From: Clostridia bacterium
Lineage (GTDB): Bacteria; Bacillota; Clostridia; Oscillospirales; Acutalibacteraceae
Length of the DNA: 64,000 nucleotides
Assembly (NCBI GenBank): GCA_017428625.1
Contig: JAFRQM010000021.1
Coordinates: 1-64,000, forward strand
Reading direction: 5' to 3'
Shown here: positions 1-8,800 of the stretch, in pieces
How the letters are laid out: each line of letters opens with the position of its first letter
Position numbering within the stretch: position 1 is the first letter of the stretch
Made by a program: the position numbers and the translations under genes
Notes under the pieces: generated by a model
Databases searched by the model: none
The model's input: the letters and a program-made list of their open reading frames with translations, nothing else
What the model was told of the DNA's origin: nothing

Positions 1-13
1 AAGGCATAATAAA

Positions 14-135
14 AGGCCGCTTTAGCGGCGGCCTGAAAAACATGTGCGATTGGCGGACTTTTCATACATCTTGAGATGTAGCAGGTAAAAGGCCCTTATA
101 GGGCCTCATCAAACCACCAGTTCAACTGGTGGTTT
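14..135. repeat. Cluster of four hairpins, possibly an IS200/IS605-type element end
   Basis: Four inverted repeats follow each other with no coding sequence: 14-20/28-34, 65-70/75-80, 90-95/101-106 and 111-121/125-135 (11 bp stem with a 3-base loop). Dense imperfect hairpins of this kind are typical of the structured ends of IS200/IS605-family elements, or of a structured RNA. No transposase lies within the window, so the assignment is an inference. The last hairpin could also end transcription of an upstream gene. The remainder to position 352 is AT-rich and holds only the promoter of the next gene. Confidence 0.4.
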
Positions 136-274
136 TGATTAAAGAAAAAACAATACTGTTTCAAGTGATTCCTTCAAATGTCTTAGCTGAAAAACATCAT
201 TCAACCAAGAAATCACGATATCAATTTTCTTGATTTTATTCATTTTTTTCAGATTTATTTTTTTCGCTTAGACA

Positions 275-303
275 TTGAAAAGAGATAACCAATAATATAT
301 AAT
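275..303 (+). promoter_or_regulatory. Sigma-A type promoter for the sigma-LRR gene
   Basis: TTGAAA at 275-280 and a perfect TATAAT at 298-303 are separated by 17 bases. The expected transcript starts near 310, giving a leader of about 40 bases before the TTG start at 353. Confidence 0.7.
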
Positions 304-352
304 TTAAAAAACTATAATTTATTAATACAAGTTGATGTTTTGAAGGTGCGGC

Positions 353-2101
353 TTGTTGGATAACGGTCAAAAATACAATACTATAACCGATTGCGTAGTT
401 GATGTCAGAAAAGGCATCGATGGGGCTTTTGATGTTCTTTATTCAATGAGTTATCCCTATGCCTACAGTGCGGCTTCACATTTGCTTAAAAGCAAAGAAG
501 ATATTGAAGATGCTCTTCAAAACAGTTTTTATTATGTTTCAAAAAATATTTCTGATTTAAGAGACAATTCGGCATATCTGAAATGGCTTAATGTTATTGT
601 CATAAATGAATGCAAAAAAATAATTATAAACCAAAGTAAACAAAACAAGATTTTTTTCGCTGAAAAACACCGTCTGATAGTATCCGGCCAGTCACGGAAT
701 GTTGAGAATGAACAAACTGAAAAAACCGACCTTGTTGAAACAATAAACAGCATTATTGATGACATGAAGCCAAAAAAGAGAGAGATACTGAAATTGTATT
801 ATTTTGACAATCTCAGTTATTCGGAAATATCCGAAAAACTCGACATTCCCGTAGGGACTGTAATGAGCAGATTGTATAACGCAAAAAGGGAACTTGAAAA
901 AAAGGTCAAAGAATTGCAAAAGAACGGAACGGTTTTGTGGAGTTTGCCTGTATTACCATTTGTTGCAGCGTTGCTTTCATATAATGTCAAGGCGCCTGTG
1001 TCGGCAGGTGCTGCTGCACAAATATCAACCGGTGTTGCTTCTTCCGCTGCAACATCAACATCAGCCGCAATCGGTTCTTCTGCAGCAACGGCATCCGCCG
1101 CATCAGCCGGAACAACCACAATAGGCGGCACAATCGCAGGCGCAGGAAGTTCAATAGCCGTGAAAGCGGCAACGGTGGCACTGGCAACTTCTGTAGCGGT
1201 AGGGAGCGGCGCAGCGGCAAAAGCAATCATAAAAAACAATACAGATGATTATTCTGAAACACCCGTTTTTTTGGCTCAGGAGAATTTGAACGATGCTTTT
1301 GATGATATGTTTACAACATTGAACGCATATGTTTATGAAACAACAGACGAAGTGTTAATTCAAACATCTGCACAGGAAAACTCATTAAAGCAAAATACAA
1401 CGCTTACAGAGGCGGTTACAACTGTGCAACTTGCAGTTGCAAACAGTGCAGATAACAGTTTTGAAACATCTCACAAATCTTCTCAACGGCATGAAAAAAG
1501 AACTACACGTTCAAAAACAACCGCATCGGTATCTTCTACTGCTGAATTATCCGAAACAACAACCGAACAAACAACAAAAGAAACAACAACGGAGAAAGAA
1601 GCCGAAACTACTCAGGAAGCGAAGGCAAAAACCGATTCTGAAGTAAATAATGCTGAAAAACAGAGTCAGACAACGGTAAATCCATATGCAGGGATGTCGG
1701 TAAATAACGGAGTTTTAAATCAATACAACGGCATCGGCGGTTCCGTAACAGTCCCTTCAAGTCTTAACGGGCAGAGCATTACGGCTATAGGCGCAAGTGC
1801 GTTTGAATCTTCAGATGTTACTGCTGTGAGCATATCTCCGGGAATAACGAAAATCGGTCAGATGGCATTTTCAGATTGTAACGACCTTTCTTCGGTTTCC
1901 CTTCCTGCTACGTTGACAAGTATCGGAGACTGTGCGTTTGACGGGTGCTCATCACTTAAAACAATTACAATTCCGGACAGCGTTACAAACATAGGTGATG
2001 ATGCATTTGACGGGTGCAATAACATAACAATAAGATGTTCAGAAGGTTCTGCGGCGTATTATTATGCCATACAGAATTCAATCGACTATGAATTGATATG
2101 A
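353..2101 (+). CDS. ECF sigma factor fused to a membrane segment and surface LRR domain
   Basis: A 582-residue protein joining three modules. Residues about 20-90 fit sigma-70 region 2, and 138-190 fit region 4 with a clear helix-turn-helix (SYSEISEKLDIPVGTVMSR). An Ala/Ser/Gly-rich stretch follows, with a hydrophobic segment at about 266-288, then a Thr/Glu-rich linker (about 370-440). The C-terminal 138 residues are BspA-type leucine-rich repeats (LRR_5; pattern IGxxAFxxC). The simplest topology puts the sigma domains inside and the LRR domain outside. The TTG start at 353 is chosen because the bases before it (GGTGCGGC) are the same as those before the ATG of the next gene. That gene encodes a secreted LRR protein only 9 bases away, suggesting a surface sensor coupled to its own operon. 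Proteolytic release of the sigma part is an inference; no anti-sigma gene is adjacent. Confidence 0.85.
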   Translation: MLDNGQKYNTITDCVVDVRKGIDGAFDVLYSMSYPYAYSAASHLLKSKEDIEDALQNSFYYVSKNISDLRDNSAYLKWLNVIVINECKKIIINQSKQNKIFFAEKHRLIVSGQSRNVENEQTEKTDLVETINSIIDDMKPKKREILKLYYFDNLSYSEISEKLDIPVGTVMSRLYNAKRELEKKVKELQKNGTVLWSLPVLPFVAALLSYNVKAPVSAGAAAQISTGVASSAATSTSAAIGSSAATASAASAGTTTIGGTIAGAGSSIAVKAATVALATSVAVGSGAAAKAIIKNNTDDYSETPVFLAQENLNDAFDDMFTTLNAYVYETTDEVLIQTSAQENSLKQNTTLTEAVTTVQLAVANSADNSFETSHKSSQRHEKRTTRSKTTASVSSTAELSETTTEQTTKETTTEKEAETTQEAKAKTDSEVNNAEKQSQTTVNPYAGMSVNNGVLNQYNGIGGSVTVPSSLNGQSITAIGASAFESSDVTAVSISPGITKIGQMAFSDCNDLSSVSLPATLTSIGDCAFDGCSSLKTITIPDSVTNIGDDAFDGCNNITIRCSEGSAAYYYAIQNSIDYELI

Positions 2102-2110
2102 GGGTGCGGC

Positions 2111-5100
2111 ATGAAAAAAATTATATCTGTTTTTCTTTCAACGGCTTTGTTAATAAGCATTTTTTCGTTTTTAATTGTAAATCCAAATATTACCGCAAGC
2201 GCTGCGCTGAATTTTAAATGTGGCGACAATGCCGTTTGGTATCTTGATACACAAACAGGAATTTTTACAATATCAGGTGAGGGAGAAACATATGATTACA
2301 GTGGCTCCTTTGGGCAGCCGTGGAGCGAATTCAACAGAAATGTTACAGTTGTAGTTATTGAAGAAGGAATTACAGCTTTAGGGGATTATATTCTTTATGG
2401 CTTTTCAAATTGCTCGTCAGTTTCATTATCTTCAACGCTCGAATATATCGGTAATCATGTGTTCAGCAATAACGTTGCTGAAATTACAGTATCCGAAAAC
2501 AGTTCTCTTAAATATTTTAATGATTATTTTTCAATCAAAAAAACAAAATGGTTTAAAAACCAGCCGGAGGGGCTTGTTTATTTAGATAATGTCTGTGTTG
2601 GTTATCAAGGCGAAATTACAGCCGATGACATAATAACTTTAAAAGAAGAAACCGTTTCAATAGCGCCGGAGGCTTTTTACGGTTATACGGATTTAACAAC
2701 ATTTTACTGCCCGGAAACGGTTGAATTTATCGGAGACAGAGCGCTTGACAACACGGCTTTTCTGTCCGGTCAACCTGTGGGAGCGTTATATATCGGCAAA
2801 GTTCTGTATAAATATGTCGGCAATGTTTCGCTTGAAGATTATGAATTTACAGTCAAAGAAGGCACAACGAATATAACAAGCAATGCGTTTTACGGAAAAT
2901 CAATAATTAAAAGCATCTTTTTTCCTAAAAGTTTAAGAACTATCGGAAACTATGCATTTTTTAATTCTTCCTTAACCGATATTGCTTTTGAAAATGGCTC
3001 AAATCTGAAGGCAATAGGCAAAAGTGCGTTCAATTGTTGCCGCATAGGCAACCCTCAACTCCCTGAAGGACTTGAAATAATCGATGACCTGGCTTTCGGA
3101 CCTTACGGTGTGGAGCTTTTGAAAATTCCCGCAAGCGTCAGAAGAATAGGCAAACTTTATTGCACAGGGTCTTCAAATGTGGATTTGAGAGCTTCTTATG
3201 AAGTTGAAGAAGAAAATGTTTATTACAGTTCCGATGAATCACACAACCTCTACGATAAAAACAAGACTGTTTTGGTCAGAGCGTCAACGGGGCAAACAAA
3301 CAGTGCTGTTCCCGAAACAGTTATTAAATTAGCGCCCGGCGCTTTCAGATATATTTCAGCCATAAAATGTATTGTGCTTCCCGACGATTTGCAAACCATC
3401 GGCGAAGAAGCGTTTGCCTGGTGGGCGTATGATAATGCGGGAGTTGAAAAAATAATTGATTTCGGTTATTCCGAACCGACAATCGGTTCAAATATTTTTG
3501 CAAATGACAGATATTTATCGTCGGTTATTGTCCGTTCTATGAATCTCACATTCCCGGAAGGCGCATTTTCAGATGTTATAAATGAAAATTTCACGGTTTA
3601 TCTAATGCGCGGTTCCGCAATGCAGACATATTGTGATGCTTATGGAATAAACTATGAGTTTTTGGATTACACTCTTCAACTTGAAGAAATCAACAATTTG
3701 CTTTTAACAGTTGAAACTATTGACAGAGCATTATATACAGAAGAAAGTCTTGCAAAACTGGATGAAACTGTTTCCCAGGTCAATCTTAACCTTAAAAACA
3801 TCACTCAGGAGCAGGTTGATGAATGGGCATATACTGTAAGTAATGCGCTTTCTTTACTGGTTTATCTTCCGGCAGATTACACTGCTTTAAATGAAGCGCT
3901 TGCAAGTGCAAGAGCCGTTAACCGTTCGCTTTACACTGCGGACAGTCTGCTTGCGCTTGATACACTGGTATTAAGTGTTGATTATAATGCAAATATCACT
4001 CAACAGGCGGTTATTGACAAAACGGCATTTGACATAACGGAAGCCGTCGGTGCATTGCAATATCGAAGCGCCGATTACTCTTTGGTAAACGCATCCATAA
4101 GCAGGGCAATTTCTGTTGACCGTTCACTGTATACGGAAAACAGCATTGATAATCTTGACACTGCGCTTCAAAGTGTTGTTTATGGGCTTGACATTACTCA
4201 ACAAAACAAAGTCAATGCTTTTGCGAACAGTATTGAACTTGCAATTGATGCACTTGTTCCGAAAGCGGCTGATTATACAGATGTTGAAACGGCCGTTGCC
4301 CGTGCAAATGCAATCAATCGGGCTTTTTACACGGCAGAGAGTCTGAATATACTTGATGATGCGGTCAGTGCGGTAGATTATTCGCTTAACTACGATAACC
4401 AGCAAATGGTTGCCGATTATGCGGCTGCAATAAATAGCGCGGTAGATAAATTGATATATTTGCCTGCAGATTATACACTGGTTGACAATGCGGCGGAACA
4501 GGCAAATGCAATTGACAGAATTATGTGGAGTGAGTCTTCATTGACGGCTCTTGACCAGAGCGTTTCCGATGTTAACAGAAACCTTAATATTACTCAGCAA
4601 GCCATAGTTGATGCTTATGCTGCAAATATATTAAGCAAACTCAACTCGCTTAAACACAAAAATGTGGTTTTAAGAAACGAGTCGAACGGGGTAATAGTCA
4701 GTGCAACCTCTGAAGAAATATATCCTTTGACATCTCTGTCGGTTGACAAACTTGACCCTTCCGATATTGAAAATGCAAATTTTGCTGTAGGCGGAAAAGT
4801 TAAAACCGCTCTGTATTTTGATATATCTCTTTACAAAAACAGCATTAAAACACAGCCGAACGGCACTGTCACGGTAAAAATCAGAATACCTTCCGGTGTT
4901 GAACCGGACAAGTGCAAGGTTTATCATGTAACTGATGATCCGGTGGATCCGCTTGTTAAGTTCACATCAACTCTTGACGGAAATTATATTGTTTTTACAA
5001 CTGACCATTTCAGCGAATTTGCCGTGCTGGAGATTGAAACTGTTCTTGAAGGGATTGTAATTTCGAGTCCTCCGGCAAAAACGGTTTATGTCAAAGGCGA

Positions 5101-5653
5101 GGCATTCAGCCGTGACGGAATGACCATAACGGCTTTCTTCAGCGATGGCAGAAGTTCAGTTGTTGATGATTATGATGTGTCCGTCGATACAGATTCAGTC
5201 GGTTCAAGACCGTATAATATTTACTACACATTTAACGGAATTACCAAAACTGTTTCTTCCGTTGTTATTGTAACCGAAAGTCCTGCATCATATATACAAA
5301 CCGATAAAATAGTTTTAAAAGTTCCGACAAGCCAAACTGTAGAATACCGTTGCAAAGTAAAAATAACAGTTGAGGCAAAAGGTATTCCGGAAGGATACTC
5401 AATTGTTTTGTATTCAGGCAATAATGATATTGCAAGGAGCCAAACAGGAATAATTACTTGTTATTTAGGTGAAATGACGGAATCGCAAAACTTTTATGTC
5501 AAAGTAATCGGCAAGGATGGAAAAACCGCTGTCGATTCAAATAAGCGCCCGGTTCAATCCGATTTTCGCATTGAAGTAAAAGCAGGCTTTTTTGACAGAA
5601 TCATTGCAACATTCAAAGCCCTGTTCAGATTATTGCCTGAGATTTCCATTTAA
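2111..5653 (+). CDS. Large secreted LRR (BspA-like) protein with five helical repeats and an Ig-like domain
   Basis: An 1180-residue exported protein. A signal peptide covers about residues 1-32 and should be cleaved after an Ala-Ser-Ala type site. Residues about 35-520 carry BspA/LRR_5 repeats (IGxxAF motifs, at least eight). Five tandem modules of about 66 residues follow (about 520-850), each with the pattern ADYT..[VN]..A...A..[IV][ND]R..Y...SL..LD, resembling FIVAR modules. Then comes a segment typical of surface proteins (about 855-980) and a bacterial Ig-like domain (Big_3-like, about 980-1060). The C-terminus ends with an amphipathic motif, FFDRIIATFKALF. It has no LPXTG sequence. LRR proteins of this kind usually bind host, mucin or glycan ligands; the actual ligand is unknown. 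It sits 9 bases after the sigma-LRR gene, probably co-transcribed, and is followed by a strong terminator. Confidence 0.8.
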   Translation: MKKIISVFLSTALLISIFSFLIVNPNITASAALNFKCGDNAVWYLDTQTGIFTISGEGETYDYSGSFGQPWSEFNRNVTVVVIEEGITALGDYILYGFSNCSSVSLSSTLEYIGNHVFSNNVAEITVSENSSLKYFNDYFSIKKTKWFKNQPEGLVYLDNVCVGYQGEITADDIITLKEETVSIAPEAFYGYTDLTTFYCPETVEFIGDRALDNTAFLSGQPVGALYIGKVLYKYVGNVSLEDYEFTVKEGTTNITSNAFYGKSIIKSIFFPKSLRTIGNYAFFNSSLTDIAFENGSNLKAIGKSAFNCCRIGNPQLPEGLEIIDDLAFGPYGVELLKIPASVRRIGKLYCTGSSNVDLRASYEVEEENVYYSSDESHNLYDKNKTVLVRASTGQTNSAVPETVIKLAPGAFRYISAIKCIVLPDDLQTIGEEAFAWWAYDNAGVEKIIDFGYSEPTIGSNIFANDRYLSSVIVRSMNLTFPEGAFSDVINENFTVYLMRGSAMQTYCDAYGINYEFLDYTLQLEEINNLLLTVETIDRALYTEESLAKLDETVSQVNLNLKNITQEQVDEWAYTVSNALSLLVYLPADYTALNEALASARAVNRSLYTADSLLALDTLVLSVDYNANITQQAVIDKTAFDITEAVGALQYRSADYSLVNASISRAISVDRSLYTENSIDNLDTALQSVVYGLDITQQNKVNAFANSIELAIDALVPKAADYTDVETAVARANAINRAFYTAESLNILDDAVSAVDYSLNYDNQQMVADYAAAINSAVDKLIYLPADYTLVDNAAEQANAIDRIMWSESSLTALDQSVSDVNRNLNITQQAIVDAYAANILSKLNSLKHKNVVLRNESNGVIVSATSEEIYPLTSLSVDKLDPSDIENANFAVGGKVKTALYFDISLYKNSIKTQPNGTVTVKIRIPSGVEPDKCKVYHVTDDPVDPLVKFTSTLDGNYIVFTTDHFSEFAVLEIETVLEGIVISSPPAKTVYVKGEAFSRDGMTITAFFSDGRSSVVDDYDVSVDTDSVGSRPYNIYYTFNGITKTVSSVVIVTESPASYIQTDKIVLKVPTSQTVEYRCKVKITVEAKGIPEGYSIVLYSGNNDIARSQTGIITCYLGEMTESQNFYVKVIGKDGKTAVDSNKRPVQSDFRIEVKAGFFDRIIATFKALFRLLPEISI

Positions 5654-5699
5654 GATTTCTTTAATAAAAATACATATTTTTCCGTATTTATCAGCCAAA

Positions 5700-5735
5700 C
5701 CCGCTCAAACTTATTTTTGAGCGGGTCATTTTTTT
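5700..5735 (+). terminator. Rho-independent terminator after the LRR operon
   Basis: A 10 bp stem (5700-5709 with 5716-5725, sequence CCCGCTCAAA and its complement) is followed within three bases by seven T residues. It separates the sigma/LRR pair from the secretion locus. Confidence 0.85.
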
Positions 5736-5863
5736 GAAAAGATAAAAATAAATTATTTAAAAAAGTGAATAAACATATTTGTTTTTATATCTTAATTATA
5801 GAACTAATTTATAAATAATAGAATGATTTTTTTCTAAAACCATTAATTAGGAGATGTTTTCAT

Positions 5864-8800
5864 ATGGTTGTAAATTTAATAAAAGCCAATTCTTTACTGA
5901 CGCTTAATTTGCCTCGAAAAATAAATGGACAGTATTGGATTAAAGATGTTGACATCAATGGAAATGAGAAAAAGCTGGTAAGCGTTGAGGCTGCGGAAGG
6001 CAAATGGATAATAAAGAATAACAACAATATTAAAATCCACAATACCGTTGCTCCTAACGCCGAATATGCTGAATTGAATCCACTCAGCCTTTATCAGATT
6101 TCTTTTACTCAATCCGGAGAATCAGCAATAATTTTTGCTGAAAATGATGACGATTTTTCATCTGTTTTCTCAAAGTTTTATATAGAAAAAGGAACACATC
6201 TTTCAATTGGCAGAACTCAAGGTAATTCGGTTTGCTATGCGAATAAATATGTTTCACAGAATCATGCTGTGGCTGAATATGAAGGCAACTATTGGAAAGT
6301 AACCGATTGTAACAGTGCAAATGGAACTTTTGTAAACGGAAAAAGGATTACAGTTCCAGAATTAAGATTAAATTTCGGCGATTTAATTTATATTATGGGC
6401 TTAAGAATCATAGTAGGGAATGGTTTTTTTGCAATTAATAATCCTGGCAAAACAGTATCGCTTAGTTCGGAAGGGTTGGAAAGATTAAAACCGCAAAAGT
6501 ATTCCGGAATAAGAAGCATAAAAACATATGAGAAAAAATATTTCTTCAGAGCCCCGAGATTTCACAGAGAGGTTGAAGAAATTGAGATAAAAGTTGACGA
6601 ACCGCCTCAACTTGAAAAAATAGATTCAGTTCCGCTCGCGTTTATGATTGGCCCCTCTATGACAATGGGAATTGCTTCATTGAGCACTGGTATTATTACT
6701 TTGAGTAACGTTCTTACATCGGGTGGAAAAATCACAACGGCATTACCAACTTTAATGATGTCAATAAGCATGCTTCTTGGCTGTGTTCTTTGGCCGATTT
6801 TAACTAAAAAACACGAAAAGAAGTTGAAAATACTCGCTGAAAGCAAAAGACAAGAAAGATATTTATTATATCTCAATGAAGTCCGAGATGAAATTAAAAA
6901 ATGCAGCAAAGATCAAAGCAAAATCCTTGAAGAAAATGTTGTTTCTCCCGATGAATGTGGCGAAAGAATTGCAAAAAGATTGCCGTCTCTTTGGGAAAGA
7001 GCCAACGGGCAAAGCGATTTTTTGAATCTCAGGCTTGGCACCGGTCAGATTCCGCTTGATTTGAAGCTGCAAATTTCGGAGAAAAAATTTACCATGGAGG
7101 ACGACAGCCTGCAAACAGCTATGCTGTCTCTCAATTCGGAATCTGAAAAAACGATTAAAGCTCCGATTTCCATTTCATTGATTGACAATACGGTTCTGGG
7201 GTTGTTCGGCAACATATCATTGGCAAAAAATATGGTTAAATCTTTGATTCTTCAGATGGTTGCGCTTCACAGCTATGACGAGCTTAAATTAATGCTGATA
7301 GCACCTGAATCTGAAGAGAATGAATGGAATTTTATCAAGTATATTCCTCATTTCTGGACTGATGATAAAGAAACCAGATTTTACGCAAACAACCTTAATG
7401 ATATCAGAGAATTGTCGGCATATATTGAAAAAAACATACTGACAAGAGCCGAAAACAGAACAAGCGATTATTCTGAAAACAGTCCTTATTATGTAATAAT
7501 TTCAGTTGATCCGGTTTTGAGCGGGAAATGTGACGCATTAAAACAGCTCATTGCATCAAATGGTATTTTAAGCGCAAGTGTTGTTTTTGCCGCCCCCGTA
7601 ATCAGTAACTTACCCAAAGAAACCAAAACCGTTATCTCGCTTGAAAACAGAATGTCTCGAATTTACAACAGAGATGATACATCCGGCAGAGAAATAACAT
7701 TTGACGCAAATTATGTGAATGAAAATTTGATGACAAACCTTGCGCATGATATTGCCAAGATTGAGCTTGATATTAATAAGCAAGTATTTACACTGCCTCC
7801 GATGATAACATTTCTTGAAATGTTCGGTGTCGGCAAAATCGAGCACCTTAACGCACTGAGCAGATGGAAAGAATCAAATCCTGCTCTTTCGCTCCAAACA
7901 CCGGTCGGTGTTGATACAAACGGTTCGTCGTTCAATCTTGATTTACATGAAAAATATCATGGGCCTCATGGCTTGATTGCCGGTATGACAGGATCCGGTA
8001 AATCCGAGTTTGTAATTACTTATATTCTTTCGCTTGCCGTTAATTATCATCCGGATGAAGTGGCGTTTATTCTGATTGACTACAAAGGCGGCGGATTAAC
8101 CGGCGCATTTGAAGATCCCGAAAAAGGGATTAAACTTCCTCATCTCGCCGGCACCATAACCAATCTTGACGGAGCTTCAATCAAAAGGTCTCTTATTTCA
8201 CTTCAAAGTGAATTGAGACGTCGCCAGGCTTTATTTAATGATGCAAGAAGAATATCTAACGAAGGCACAATGGATATATATAAGTATCAGCAGTTATACA
8301 GATCGAAAATTGTAAGAGAGCCGGTTCCTCATTTATTCGTAATTTCAGATGAGTTTGCCGAATTGAAATCTCAGCAGCCTGAATTCATGGAGCAGTTAAT
8401 AAGTGCGGCGCGAATCGGCCGAAGTCTCGGCGTTCACTTGATTCTTGCAACTCAAAAACCGAGCGGTGTTGTTGATGACCAGATTTGGAGTAACAGCAAA
8501 TTCCGTGTTTGTCTAAAAGTTCAGGATAAAGCCGACAGTCAGGAAATGATCAAACGCCCCGATGCCGCAGAGCTTTCTCAAACAGGCCGGTTTTATCTGC
8601 AGGTCGGTTTCAATGAGTTCTTTGCACTTGGTCAGTCGGCCTGGTCCGGAGCAGAGTATTATCCGTCGGATTCCACCGAGAAAGAACTGGATGAGAGTAT
8701 AAGAATTGTTGACAACCTCGGCAGAACCATTGTAAGTGCTGCTCCGGCAAAAAAAGTTGAATCTACACAAAAAACAGTTAAACAGATTGTCGGGGTAGTA

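Noticed and set aside
817..1239. Ala-rich minus-strand open frame
   Set aside because: Mirror of the Ala/Ser/Thr-rich stretch of the sigma-LRR gene; low complexity only.
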